From contig JADJVB010000010.1 in assembly GCA_016710745.1 (NCBI GenBank), positions 372,001 to 436,000 of the forward strand: a DNA stretch of 64,000 nt, written 5' to 3'. The DNA comes from Chitinophagaceae bacterium. Lineage in GTDB: Bacteria > Bacteroidota > Bacteroidia > Chitinophagales > Chitinophagaceae. Under the pieces are notes generated by a model. That model was not told where the DNA came from. It was given only the letters and a program-made list of their open reading frames with translations, and made no database searches. Below, in pieces: positions 24,505-34,500 of the stretch (position 1 is its first letter; each line of letters starts with the position of its first letter). A program made the translations under genes and the position numbers.

Positions 24505-25616
24505 TGATTGCGGTGTAGCTGCAGCACAAATCCGGCAATTACAGCAATATAGGTATCTGTTTTTACTGGTACAGATACAACGCCTGTGTGTTGTATTTGT
24601 TGTATGGCCTGTTCCAGTGAAAAATTTTCCTGTTCGATACCATAAAATAAATGCATGCCATGCAGGTAACGGCAGAGGTATTCCTGCTCGGTTTGTCCGG
24701 GTGTGGGTACCAGGACCGCTTTTTTTTCCAACTTAAGCAGGTCCATGATGCTGGTATATCCGCTTCGGCATATAATGATGGCCGATTGTTGCAAAACCTG
24801 GCCGAGCGCTTCGGTTGTTAAATGATTTTTGACTTCCAGGTTGTTGAGGCCTGGTTTTAGATCGGGGTTATTGCCCGGTAAACCCCTTAAGAGTATGGCG
24901 GAACCGCTAAAATGCTGCAGCTGCGTTAATATCATTTTTTCAAATAGGCTTCGTTGTGGTTCGGGCCCCGACAGCAGTATGCAGAGATCGTAGTTTTGAG
25001 CTGTGGCCGTTTTTTCGAACCTTGATAAAGGCCCAAGATAAATAACCGGGCAGTTGGGCATTGTTTTGGGGTGCGACAATTCGCCGGCTAAATTTGCTTC
25101 GCCTTCGGCATCGGGCACCCAGCAGGTAAAAAATTTATTGATGTAATGATAATGAATTTTTTGCGCCAGGTATTCGGTAAAATACATCCCGGTTTTTATT
25201 TGTAGTTGATGGGTAATATAAACGCAGGGGATGTTTGGGCAACTGAGGCCGGGCCGGTTGTCGGATATTACCGCATCTATCCGGTACCGGATAATCATTT
25301 TTTTTAACCAGCTTCTTTCGGCATTAATACGCAGTAGTAGTTTGGGAATTTGCAGCAGCAACTTTACCGGCATCCAGCTTTTTTTTTGGCTGTACTTTAC
25401 ATTGTACCCCTTTAAGCTGATAAAAGTCAGGTTGGGGAACTCCTTTTCCAGTAAAATTTTCCCGGCGCCCGATGCGGCCACAATTACCTCACAATGTTGT
25501 TCCAGCAATTTAGATATGATTGGAATGCAGCGTGTTACATGCCCAAGCCCCAATCCAGCGGGGCAATTACAACCCGCGTTTTTTATTTTCGGGATGTTAA
25601 AATCTTCGCCTTTCAT
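24498..25616 (-). CDS. MurG-like (GT-B) glycosyltransferase with locally scrambled N-terminus
   Basis: A 372-residue cytoplasmic GT-B protein related to UDP-GlcNAc-dependent transferases. It has GLGHVTRCIPIISKLLEQHCEVIVAASG at the N-terminus and ILLSGPEPQRSLFEKMI, IIICRSGYTSIMDLLKLEKKAVLVPTPGQTEQEYL in the nucleotide-binding C-terminal domain. Residues before GLGH read NAGCNCPAG, but shifting frame between 25552 and 25578 gives TRVVIAPLDW, exactly the first beta strand expected. One extra base in the T6 run 25579-25584 and one missing base in the C4 run 25548-25551 explain it. The gene overlaps the convergent GT2 stop by 7 bases. Confidence 0.82.
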   Translation of the reverse strand: MKGEDFNIPKIKNAGCNCPAGLGLGHVTRCIPIISKLLEQHCEVIVAASGAGKILLEKEFPNLTFISLKGYNVKYSQKKSWMPVKLLLQIPKLLLRINAERSWLKKMIIRYRIDAVISDNRPGLSCPNIPCVYITHQLQIKTGMYFTEYLAQKIHYHYINKFFTCWVPDAEGEANLAGELSHPKTMPNCPVIYLGPLSRFEKTATAQNYDLCILLSGPEPQRSLFEKMILTQLQHFSGSAILLRGLPGNNPDLKPGLNNLEVKNHLTTEALGQVLQQSAIIICRSGYTSIMDLLKLEKKAVLVPTPGQTEQEYLCRYLHGMHLFYGIEQENFSLEQAIQQIQHTGVVSVPVKTDTYIAVIAGFVLQLHRNHQ

Positions 25617-25669
25617 CAAAACAATGCAATAAATGTTTGTGAAAATAGTTTAATTTGTAACCTGAAATT

Positions 25670-25798
25670 ATGAAACAACTCAATAAATTAACATTACTGC
25701 TATTAATTGTAGCCACCGTTATGCTCACTGCAAGTTGTGCTTCGTCGAAAAAAAGCACCTGCGGTTGTGAGGGTATGGTTGGATATGGCAACAGGTAG
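25670..25798 (+). CDS. 42-residue lipoprotein
   Basis: A very short gene: MKQLNKLTLLLLIVATVMLT, lipobox ending ASC at Cys 23, then a 19-residue mature peptide rich in Lys and Cys ending CGCEGMVGYGNR. The textbook signal peptide and the Cys-x-Cys...MVGY tail argue it is real. I believe similar tiny lipoproteins occur in other Bacteroidota but cannot verify this here. It is divergent from the MurG-like gene and just upstream of an 82-residue ORF. Function unknown. Confidence 0.65.
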   Translation: MKQLNKLTLLLLIVATVMLTASCASSKKSTCGCEGMVGYGNR

Positions 25799-25820
25799 TG
25801 GCTATCAACCGTTATTTATT

Positions 25821-26069
25821 ATGAACAAAGCGAACAGGGATTTGCTGGTTTTGTTCAACCAGGAGCTGATGACTCCCCAGTCAATTGAACATGAGGTAGA
25901 ATTACTTCATCAGTTGCTGTATGCTATAGAGCGGATAGAAAACCTGGTGGTTGCCCACGAAATCATAGACCTGAATAAATACAGGGTTATCAATAACCCC
26001 ACCAAGTTGCGTAGAATTATCCGTGAATCTCAATTAAAACCTTTTGTGTTTTTAAACTGCTGCAATTAA
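25821..26069 (+). CDS. Small hypothetical protein (82 residues)
   Basis: Starts MNKANRDLLVLFNQELMTPQ and continues with helix-forming sequence (HEVELLHQLLYAIERIENLVVAHEIIDLN). No signal peptide or membrane segment, no family recognised. An alternative ATG at 25785 would overlap the upstream lipoprotein gene by 14 bases. The close spacing suggests cotranscription with the 42-residue lipoprotein. Its stop overlaps that of the convergent aminotransferase gene (shared TTAA). Confidence 0.55.
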   Translation: MNKANRDLLVLFNQELMTPQSIEHEVELLHQLLYAIERIENLVVAHEIIDLNKYRVINNPTKLRRIIRESQLKPFVFLNCCN

Positions 26070-27340
26070 CACAGGTTGCTTAATGCCGATCTTAATGTGC
26101 TGATCATTTCATCAATCTCTTCTTTTTTACAGGTTCCCACGCTAAGCCTGTACCAGGTACTGTTTGTACCCGAACCGAAACAATAAAAAGGCACAATGGC
26201 CAGTTTGGCTTCATCAAGAACATAAGAAGTTACATCTGCCTGGTTGGTTAAAATTTTTCCGGATGATGTTGTTTTTCCAACATAATCAATTTGTATGGTT
26301 AGATAAATGGCGGCTTCTGGTGAAATGGCATCAACAACGAATCCATCGGACTTCATTTGCTGAAAACCATTGAATATATTTTGTAGCCTGATGTTGATCT
26401 CAGATTTAAAACCGGTAAACCAGCTATCGAGTTCATCATTTTTTAATAAAAACCTGGCAACAGCTTTTTGCTCGGCCATGGGCGCCCAGGCTCCAATATG
26501 GCTGTTGATAGCCCGCATTTTTGCCAGCACCGAATTTGGCCCCAATGCCCAACCCACCCTTACTCCTGTAGCAGCAAAAGCCTTGCTGATACCATCAATA
26601 AAAATGGTAAATTCTTTCATAGAGGGGTTTAGTGTAACCGGGTTGTGATGAACCGTATCGCCAAACGTAAGGGTCCAGTATATCTGGTCGTACATCAGGT
26701 ACAATTTCTTTTCGCCCGGCCCCCGGGTTTTATTTTCGGCAATTACCAAATCGCAGATGGCTGCTAATTCTTCTTTGCCAAAGGTGGTACCTGTTGGGTT
26801 TAACGGAGAACATAATGAAAGCAAGGTGGCTCCTTTGATATACGGTGCAATTTGAGCCGCGGTCAGCATGAAATTATTTTCTTTTTCGGCTTCCAGCATA
26901 ATATGCTCGCCTTCGGTAAAATGCACATAGTGGTTATTGTTCCAGCTGGGTGCCGGGTAAATCACTTTATCCCCTTTATCAACAACGGCACGGTAAAGCG
27001 CGTAAATCAGTGGGCGGCCACCCGCAGCAATCAAAACTTCGCCATTTGGGTTATATTCGAGGCCAGCTCTTGATAACATAAAAGCGGCAACAGATTCCCT
27101 CAGGTCAAGGTTTCCTTCTGCAGCCGGGTAAGTGGTGAACCCTTCTTTATAAGCATTGATAATTTCCTGCTCCAGTGCAACAGGTATGGGAAAAACAGCA
27201 GAATTAAAATCGCCGATGGTGTAGTTATAAATTTTTGCTCCTTGTTTTATCTTTTCCTTGATAACAGCACCCAGGCGCACAATTTCGGAGGCCTGCAACG
27301 TTTCGGCCAGCACACTCAGTTTTGCATTACTCATAAGCAT
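26066..27340 (-). CDS. PLP-dependent class I/II aminotransferase
   Basis: A 424-residue fold-type I aminotransferase. It has YPAAEGNLDLRESVAAFML, then GRPLIYALYRAVVDKGDKVIYPAPSWNNN, LCSPLNPTG (cofactor-binding Asn), LYLMYDQIYWTL (Asp and Tyr contacting PLP) and IDGISKAFAATGVRVGWALGP with the Schiff-base Lys in SKAFAATG and the phosphate-binding Arg. This resembles aspartate/aromatic aminotransferases; amino donor not determined. A second ATG six bases in (27334, MSNAKLSVLAETL) is equally possible. A TACTTTTG box precedes it. Confidence 0.88.
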   Translation of the reverse strand: MLMSNAKLSVLAETLQASEIVRLGAVIKEKIKQGAKIYNYTIGDFNSAVFPIPVALEQEIINAYKEGFTTYPAAEGNLDLRESVAAFMLSRAGLEYNPNGEVLIAAGGRPLIYALYRAVVDKGDKVIYPAPSWNNNHYVHFTEGEHIMLEAEKENNFMLTAAQIAPYIKGATLLSLCSPLNPTGTTFGKEELAAICDLVIAENKTRGPGEKKLYLMYDQIYWTLTFGDTVHHNPVTLNPSMKEFTIFIDGISKAFAATGVRVGWALGPNSVLAKMRAINSHIGAWAPMAEQKAVARFLLKNDELDSWFTGFKSEINIRLQNIFNGFQQMKSDGFVVDAISPEAAIYLTIQIDYVGKTTSSGKILTNQADVTSYVLDEAKLAIVPFYCFGSGTNSTWYRLSVGTCKKEEIDEMISTLRSALSNLC

Positions 27341-27351
27341 TCATTAATTGG

Positions 27352-27359
27352 CAAAAGTA
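27352..27359 (-). promoter_or_regulatory. Bacteroidota -7 box of the aminotransferase gene
   Basis: TACTTTTG on the minus strand (TAnnTTTG), 11 bases before the ATG at 27340. Confidence 0.4.
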
Positions 27360-27405
27360 AAATTTTAAGAGGGGATGGCAAAGAATAAAAAAAGTTGACC
27401 TCACC

Positions 27406-27436
27406 CCTAACCCCTCTCCTTTGGAGAGGGGTTAGG
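27406..27436. repeat. Palindromic intergenic repeat, CCTAACCCCTCTCC type
   Basis: Two 14-bp perfect arms (27406-27419 and 27423-27436) flank a TTT loop. The sequence resembles dispersed CCCCTAACCCCTC palindromes that I recall from Bacteroidota genomes. It lies between the aminotransferase promoter and the orphan sorting-domain remnant. No strong U-run follows. Confidence 0.75.
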
Positions 27437-27458
27437 AGCTTTGTATCAGAAACTTCTT

Positions 27459-27602
27459 TTACTGCTTCAGAAACTGCAGTGTCTGATTATCGTCGCCGCT
27501 TTGTAAACGCAACCAATATTTACCCGCGGCTAAATTTTGTACCGGTATTGTTATGGTTTGGTTTAATGCAGAAAACGATAGTTGTTTTTGATTAAATAAC
27601 AA
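27459..27602 (-). pseudogene. Orphan T9SS sorting-domain remnant
   Basis: Minus-strand reading from an in-frame TGA (27603-27605) to the TAA at 27459 gives KQLSFSALNQTITIPVQNLA followed by AGKYWLRLQSGDDNQTLQFLKQ. This is nearly identical to the last 43 residues of the propeller proteins at 31553-35932 and 39925-44307. There is no start codon or upstream part. It lies directly behind the 3' end of the first propeller gene, which now ends in a different C-terminal domain. It is best explained as the leftover end of an ancestral gene whose 3' end was replaced. Confidence 0.85.
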
Positions 27603-27607
27603 TCACT

Positions 27608-30600
27608 CTAATTTATTTTCACAAATCGGTGATTCATATAATCATATTCAATTGAGGTTGATATATTCAGATAATGTACCCCGCTGTTTAAGCTTTCCAC
27701 ATTTAAAAGGGTTTTGCTGAGGCCCGCCGGAGCGATAATTTCAGTTTTCTGCACCAGCCGTCCCATTGCGTCATAAATAGAAAATGTTACGGGAATCTTA
27801 CCCGGAAACTCAAGCACGACATTTAACTCTTTGGCTGCAACGGTTGGATAAATGTCGGTTTGGGGTCTTATGAAAACCTCTGTTCGTACTGCAAAAGCAG
27901 AAAAAGAACTAAGGCCGTTTATGGTTTGAACAAATGGATCAGAACCGGTAGCGGCAACATTTGTTGCATGCACCCAATTGGTTCCATCGTGCCGCATCAC
28001 AAAACATTGGTTTCGCTTAAAATTATTCAGTTCCTGGGATGAAGTCCACTGTAAAGCCATGTTTAAATTACTTCCACCGGGCTGTGACTCGTTGATAATC
28101 CAGGTTCTGTCAACCACATTATCTGTTAACAATGTGCCCGAACTGCCGTTTACAAAAACACCTGGTTTTACCCGAACGGAAAAATTATCGGTTATATGGT
28201 TAGCGTTGGTACTCAAAAGAACCGGATTGTAACTTGCGGCATTTACTCCAACTGGTATATTCCTGGATGTAGAGGCCGCTAATGATGCCACTACAACCGA
28301 ACCTGTTGCATTGGTGATAATATGGGAAGTAAGAGAACCATTGGCGCCCGACGAAAGGGTTAAATTATTTGTTCCAAGGGTAAGGTGACCTGAGGAAAAA
28401 TTTAGCGTACCTGTTACAGTTGCATCACTGGCTAAAATCACGCCACCGCTGCCGTTCATGGTTACATTAGAACTTGTGAACCCGGCAATGGATTGAGCAG
28501 CAGAACCCCGGAATGTGAGGTTACCTGCAGCCGCATTAAAGGCTCCATTAGTAACCAGGTTGCCATATATATCCAGGTTTCCGGCGCTGCCAACTGTTAA
28601 AGAGGCTCCGCTGTTAATGACAATATTTCTTGCTGTTCCGTTTCCGCTGATTAACACCGGCATTTTTGAAGCACTGGATGAAATGCTGATATCTGAGCTG
28701 GACGTTGGAATACCGCCGCACCAGTTTCCTGCCGTGTTCCAATCGTTACTGATCGCACCAAGCCAGGTACCGTAAGCTGTTACTGATAATGAAGCTGAGG
28801 CTGTTGTCATATTGCCACAGGAGCCGCTCACCAGCACATCGTAGTTACCGGCATCGGCTGTTGCTACATTACTGATCGTATAGGTCGCTGCGTTTGCGCC
28901 ACTAATATTGATCCCGTTTTTTCGCCATTGATAAGTTAAGGCAGTGCCAGATGCAGTTACGGAGAAAACGACATTGGATCCATTGCAAACCGTTTGCGAA
29001 ACAGGCTGTGCGGCAATGGTGGTTGGCAGATTTACCGCGATAATTGCAATAGTTGAATAAGCAGTAGTTGGCCCAGTAGTGCAGGTAACTTTCAACCGGT
29101 AATAAGTGGTACTTGTAATAACACCGGTTGTTGCGCTGGCGGGATTTGTTTGACCTGTGAGGTTATTAATATTTGTTACAAAATTATCATTGGAGTATTG
29201 CCATTGATAACTGATGCCCTGTCCGACAGTAAACCCTGCTGCGTTTATGATGCCTAAGCCGGAATTGCAGAAGGGACCTGAACTGGTATTGGCAGTTCCC
29301 CCGTTTGGCGTTGAGCAAGCTACCCCCGAACCATGATACACAAAAGCTGCCCCTTCATTATTTTCGCCGTTATCATATTGTGGCGCACCTACAATCACAT
29401 CGCTGAATCCGTCGCCATTTACATCACCTGCGCTACGCACCGAACGCCCCAATTCTGCGCCAGCCTGGTTTATTTCCAGAACGGCAATTGCTACAGCGTT
29501 AATACCTGTTGAGGAGCCGCTGTAAACAAAAGCAGCGCCTTCGTTAGTTTCTCCATTATCATAACTATTTGCCCCTACAATAACATCACTATACCCATCG
29601 CCATCAATATCGCCTGCGCAGGCAACAGAAACACCGAAGCTTGCAGCTATCTGATTGGCCTCTAACAATGTTGAATATGCAGCAGTTATTCCTGCGCCCG
29701 AACCATGATACACAAAAGCCACGCCTTCATTGGCTTGACCACTATTGTATAAATAAGCCCCCACAATTACATCACTGTACCCATCGCCATTAACATCACC
29801 GGCGCTTGAAACCGAAAAACCGTATTGCGAAAGCGTTAAATTTTCCTGTAGCATAACAGCCGCGGTGGTAACTATACCAGCAGCCGATCCATGATAAATA
29901 AAAACAGCGCCCTCATCGGTTTGGCCGTCATCATAATCTTCGGCACCAACAATAATATCGCTGAATCCATCGCCGTTGACATCGCCGGCACCGGCTACCG
30001 ACATACCAAAATTTGAAGCACCCTGATCTGCCTGAACTACTGAATTTCCTGAGGTGCTTATACCTGCAGGTCCACCATAGTAAACAAAAGCCACGCCTTC
30101 ATTTACTTCGGGGTTATCATACAACCAGGCACCAACAACCACATCACTGTATCCATCACCGTTTACATCGCCGGCACCGGCTACTGAATAACCTAGCTGG
30201 GCGTTAACCTGGTTACTTTCTACAAAAGTTACCGGCGTAGCAACAATGCCGGATGCCGAACCGTGATATACCAGGAAGGCGCCTTCGTTCATTTCTACAT
30301 TGTCATACAACGGCGTGCCCACAATAATATCGCTATATCCATCGCCGTTAACATCGCCGGCTGTGGAAACAGAGAGTGCCAAACGGGCGCCGGCTTGATT
30401 ATTTTCTACAATGACCGCAGGTACCATGCTGATACCTGATGCCGAACCATGATACACAAAAGCTGCGCCCTCATCAATTTCGGGGTTATCGTACCCATGT
30501 ACGCCCACAACCACATCGCTGTATCCATCGCCGTTAACATCGCCTGCACCGGCAACAGAAAATCCCATATTTGCCCCTGCCTGGTTACTTTCTAACTGGG

Positions 30601-31438
30601 CATTGGGTGTTGTGCTGATGGGATCGATGGTTATAGGATAAACCGCACCTTTAGTGTCAACTTTTATAAAATAAAATCCTTTTTTACCACGGCAGAATGA
30701 TGCCGGTAAAATGCTTCCGGTGGCATCCCAAACTTTTAAATCGGAATAGTTAAAAACATTTGTTTTTTTATGAAAAAATTTAATCTGATTATCCAGGAGA
30801 GTATGCCGGAGTTTTGTTTTAATGCTGAAATTTATTTTGAGATCATCCGTTTTTGATAATGGTTCGTACACAATAAAATTCTGCCGCATACCTTCATCGT
30901 TGTTGATATACTGCACGGTAATTTTATCAGCAATATAAGCAGCTGTGTTTTCTTTAACTTCCCAAAAGCCTTTACCCTGCTTTTTTTTATCAAGGTTGAA
31001 ATGTATTTTCCAGCCGGGTAGGGTTTTGCCTGCCTGCCGGACAGGCAGGTATTTTACTTCATCAGGCATAGCCATGGGGTCAAAATCGCCGATTGGTATT
31101 TTAGTAGTGCGTGGTTCTGCCGAAAACCCATTTTCAGTATAAAAAAAACGGAGATTGTTCTTGCGGTTGGGTGTGCAATAGGCGTTTAATTTTTCTTCCC
31201 ATTTGAAATGGTATTCGCTCTTTCTGATATTTTCCTGTGCTGCAGCCATCCAGTTCTGGCTCCAGGCTTCGGTGGTTTTTTTTTCGGGCTCAAAGGGGTT
31301 AACGGTTGCCGTAGGCTTAAACCGAAAAACATAATCTGTTTTAAATATACTTTTACCCTCAACAAAACCGGTGCTGACAATTTGTTTGCCGGCCGGAGCA
31401 AAAGAGACAGCTATTGCTAAACTAAGCGCCTTGTACAT
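27608..31438 (-). CDS. T9SS-type FG-GAP propeller protein 1 (7 blades, Ig-like domain)
   Basis: A 1276-residue exported protein. It has a short signal-like N-terminus, then a family-specific region (AWSQNWMAAAQENIRKSEYHF, CTPNRKNNLRFFY, ITVQYINNDEGMRQNFIV) to about residue 270. Seven FG-GAP blades of about 62 residues follow (to about 705), each with a calcium-type loop DVNGDGYSD and ending YHGSASG: one seven-bladed propeller. Then come a region with an Ig-like domain (QPVSQTVCNGSNVVFSV, about 805-890), a WLGAISNDWNTAGNWCGG segment with a beta-helix-like stretch, and a C-terminal sorting-like domain (VTFSIYDAMGRLVQKTEI) unlike that of its two paralogues. An 8-residue insert LPVRQAGK marks a palindromic element near residue 132. 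Confidence 0.85.
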   Translation of the reverse strand: MYKALSLAIAVSFAPAGKQIVSTGFVEGKSIFKTDYVFRFKPTATVNPFEPEKKTTEAWSQNWMAAAQENIRKSEYHFKWEEKLNAYCTPNRKNNLRFFYTENGFSAEPRTTKIPIGDFDPMAMPDEVKYLPVRQAGKTLPGWKIHFNLDKKKQGKGFWEVKENTAAYIADKITVQYINNDEGMRQNFIVYEPLSKTDDLKINFSIKTKLRHTLLDNQIKFFHKKTNVFNYSDLKVWDATGSILPASFCRGKKGFYFIKVDTKGAVYPITIDPISTTPNAQLESNQAGANMGFSVAGAGDVNGDGYSDVVVGVHGYDNPEIDEGAAFVYHGSASGISMVPAVIVENNQAGARLALSVSTAGDVNGDGYSDIIVGTPLYDNVEMNEGAFLVYHGSASGIVATPVTFVESNQVNAQLGYSVAGAGDVNGDGYSDVVVGAWLYDNPEVNEGVAFVYYGGPAGISTSGNSVVQADQGASNFGMSVAGAGDVNGDGFSDIIVGAEDYDDGQTDEGAVFIYHGSAAGIVTTAAVMLQENLTLSQYGFSVSSAGDVNGDGYSDVIVGAYLYNSGQANEGVAFVYHGSGAGITAAYSTLLEANQIAASFGVSVACAGDIDGDGYSDVIVGANSYDNGETNEGAAFVYSGSSTGINAVAIAVLEINQAGAELGRSVRSAGDVNGDGFSDVIVGAPQYDNGENNEGAAFVYHGSGVACSTPNGGTANTSSGPFCNSGLGIINAAGFTVGQGISYQWQYSNDNFVTNINNLTGQTNPASATTGVITSTTYYRLKVTCTTGPTTAYSTIAIIAVNLPTTIAAQPVSQTVCNGSNVVFSVTASGTALTYQWRKNGINISGANAATYTISNVATADAGNYDVLVSGSCGNMTTASASLSVTAYGTWLGAISNDWNTAGNWCGGIPTSSSDISISSSASKMPVLISGNGTARNIVINSGASLTVGSAGNLDIYGNLVTNGAFNAAAGNLTFRGSAAQSIAGFTSSNVTMNGSGGVILASDATVTGTLNFSSGHLTLGTNNLTLSSGANGSLTSHIITNATGSVVVASLAASTSRNIPVGVNAASYNPVLLSTNANHITDNFSVRVKPGVFVNGSSGTLLTDNVVDRTWIINESQPGGSNLNMALQWTSSQELNNFKRNQCFVMRHDGTNWVHATNVAATGSDPFVQTINGLSSFSAFAVRTEVFIRPQTDIYPTVAAKELNVVLEFPGKIPVTFSIYDAMGRLVQKTEIIAPAGLSKTLLNVESLNSGVHYLNISTSIEYDYMNHRFVKIN
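29330..30620 (-). repeat. Seven tandem FG-GAP coding repeats (class B)
   Basis: Units of about 186 bp carry ENNQAG/ESNQ-type linkers and YDN-x-E-x-x-EG blade ends, the class B type of this locus. Confidence 0.85.
31029..31049. repeat. Palindromic mini-element CCTGCCTG/CAGGCAGG inside propeller gene 1
   Basis: Two 8-bp perfect arms flank CCGGA. On the coding strand it encodes LPVRQAG, present in this gene only: the paralogue at 39925-44307 reads KKYRYLPNWK where this one reads VKYLPVRQAGKTLPGWK. It behaves like a short in-frame palindromic insertion. Confidence 0.8.
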
Positions 31439-31493
31439 CGTTTAATTTTTTAGTGAGAAAAACTAAAGATTCAGCAGGATATTGATATTAAAT

Positions 31494-31524
31494 ATACAAA
31501 AAAGCAGCTGATACAGCTGCTTTT
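31494..31524 (-). terminator. Intrinsic terminator after propeller gene 2
   Basis: An 11-bp perfect stem (AAAAGCAGCTG / CAGCTGCTTTT) with a 3-base loop. On the minus strand it is followed by TTGTATATT after the T-run. It lies 28 bases past the stop at 31553. Confidence 0.8.
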
Positions 31525-31552
31525 AAAGGGGTTAATACTACGAATAGCTTGT

Positions 31553-34500
31553 TTACTGTTTAATAAACTGCAATACCTGTTTTTCTTCACCGCTTTGCAG
31601 TTTTAGCCAATATTGCCCGGCGGCTAAATTTTGTACAGGTATTGTTATGGTTTGGTTTGATGCTGATACCGTTAACTGTTTTACAACCTGCCCGCTGCTG
31701 TTTACAATCTGCATACTCATTTTTTGGAAACTACCGTTTAACTGCAACTGTAAAAAATCAGTTGTTGGGTTTGGAAAAACTAGAATATCTGTTGCTCCAC
31801 TATACTGGAGCTGCTGAATATTGCTATACTCAACCTTGGCATCAATGCCTTTAATTTTAAGGCGATAGAATTGGTTTTTATTTATAGCATTTTCATCAAC
31901 AAAACTATAATCCTGTATCGCTGCTGTATTTTTTGCGGGGATGCTGCCAATGGTTGTATAGCTTATGCCGTCGGTACTTTTTTCAATATCAAAACAGCAG
32001 ATGCCACTCTCTTTATCAGTGGTAAAATTGATTTTTGCAGACTTACCTTTTTGTAACCATGCGGCTTTAAAGGAAATTAATTCGAGCGGTAAAGCACCCA
32101 GGCTGTTGCCATCAATAACTGCAGAAACATAACGCCATGGCCCGTAAACCTGCCCCGTAATAGCCAATGCCGGATTGTATTTAACCCTTGCCCTTACCTT
32201 GGTATATTTACCGGCACCGAGTAATTTACTAATCACTTCTTTCAGCTCAATACCGGCTGTGCCCAGGTTACTATAAGCCGCCTCCTGACCGGTAAATAAA
32301 ACACTATTGGTAATGGGGTTACCGCTGTATGCATTTTGACTGAGGCGGGTTTCCCAAACCAGTTTACCCCTGTTGCGGCCCAAAAAAGATTTTGCAAAAA
32401 GCCCGATGCCGAAATTACCCAGTATAAAATTGCTGCTGTTGATGGTTGTGGTAAGATTGGTATTATAGAGGCGGAGGTTATTGCGTTCGTTGGAAGTGAA
32501 TTCGTTTCCATTATAGAGAAAGGCCCGGCCTTCTGTTGTATTTGCACCATCATCGTAAAGTCTTGCCCCGATGATCACATCACTGTATCCATCGCCGTTT
32601 ACATCGCCGGCACAGGCGACAGAAGTTCCAAATACAGCCCCTGCCTGATTGGCATCGTCGAGCGTATTATTAGGAGAAGTTGAAAGGCCCGAAGGCGATC
32701 CATGATAAATATATGCACGGCCTTCATCAGCATTTGCGCCGTCGTCATATTCATAAGCACCCACAATCACATCATTATAACCATCACCATTTACATCACC
32801 TGCGCAGTCTACACTGATACCAAACCAGCTATCTCCCTGGTTGGCATCATCTAGTGTACTATTTGGAGAAGCAGATAAACCAGCAGCCGATCCATAATAA
32901 ACAAAAGCACGGCCTTCATTTATATTTGCGCCATCATCATATCCAATAGCACCAATGATTATATCGCTGTAACCATCACCATTCACATCTCCGGCCGACG
33001 CAACCGAAAATCCAAATTGGGCAATAGCCTGGTTGGCATCATCTGGTGTGCTGTTGGGGCTGGCAGATAAACCCGTTGCGGAACCATGATAAACGTATGC
33101 ACGCCCCTCAGCCGTATTTGCCCCATCATCATATCCAATAGCACCTATAATTACATCACAGTATCCATCCCCGTTTACATCCCCGGCCGAAGCAACCGAA
33201 TAACCGAAATTAGCACCCGCCTGGTTGGCATCGTCAGGCATATTATTTGGCGTGGCAGATAAGCCCGTTGCCGAACCGTGGTAAACAAATGCCCGGCCTT
33301 CAGCACCATTAGCCCCGTCATTATAATTGTGGCAGCCAACAATCACATCGCTGTACCCATCGCCATTAATATCCCCGGCACCGGCAACCGAAATGCCAAA
33401 ATTGGCAGTAGCCTGGTTAATATCATCCAGTGTGCTGTTTGGGCTGGCGGATAAACCGGCAGCCGAACCCTGATATACATAAGCCCTGCCTTCAAATGTA
33501 TTTGCGCCATCGGTATAATTGGGTGCCCCTATAATCACATCGCTATATCCATCCCCATTTACATCGCCGGCAGTGTTTACACTTTGGCCGAATTGGGCGC
33601 CTGCCTGGTTAGCATCATCGGGAGTTGCGTTGGGGCTTGCTGATAAACCAGTTGCAGACCCATGATAAATAAAAGCACGACCCTCATTGGCATTGGCTCC
33701 ATCATCATAAGCATTGGCACCTATAATTACATCGCTGTACCCATCAGCATTTATATCACCGGCCGAAGCTACAGAAATACCCAATGCTGCACCCGCTTGG
33801 TTGGCATCATCGGGTGTGCTGGTGGGGCTGGCAGATAAACCGGCGGCTGACCCGTGGTAAGCGAATGCACGGCCTTCGCCTGCATTTGCACCATCATCAA
33901 ATAGAAAAGCCCCAATAATAACATCACTGTAACCATCGCCATTTACATCGCCGGCAGCGGCAACACATTGCCCAAATAAGGCCCCGGCCTGGTTACCATC
34001 ATCAGGCATACTGTTGGGTGAGGCTGACACACCTGTTGAAGACCCATGATATATAAAAGCAGCCCCTTCATCAACATTTGCCCCATCATCATATCTTGGA
34101 GCGCCAACAATTAAATCACTGTATCCATCGCCATTTACGTCGCCGGCACATGCTATAAAAATACCAAAAAATGTTAAGGTCTGACCGGAGTAAGTAAGTG
34201 TGCTGTTAGCACTGGCTGATAATCCGGTTCCAGATCCATGATAGATCACAACCCTGTTTATGCCGCCTCCTAAAGCCACATCACTATATCCATCACCATT
34301 AATATCGCCGGCACTGGTAACAATAGGCCCTACATAATCACCTGAAGCACCATCATGTATTATCCGGGTAGGACTTGCAGATATACCTGTACCTGATCCA
34401 TTATAAATATAGGCCCCGCCATTATTATCTGTAGAGCCAATGATCACATCACTGTATCCATCACCATTAATATCCCCGGCAGACGCAACTGAATTTCCAA

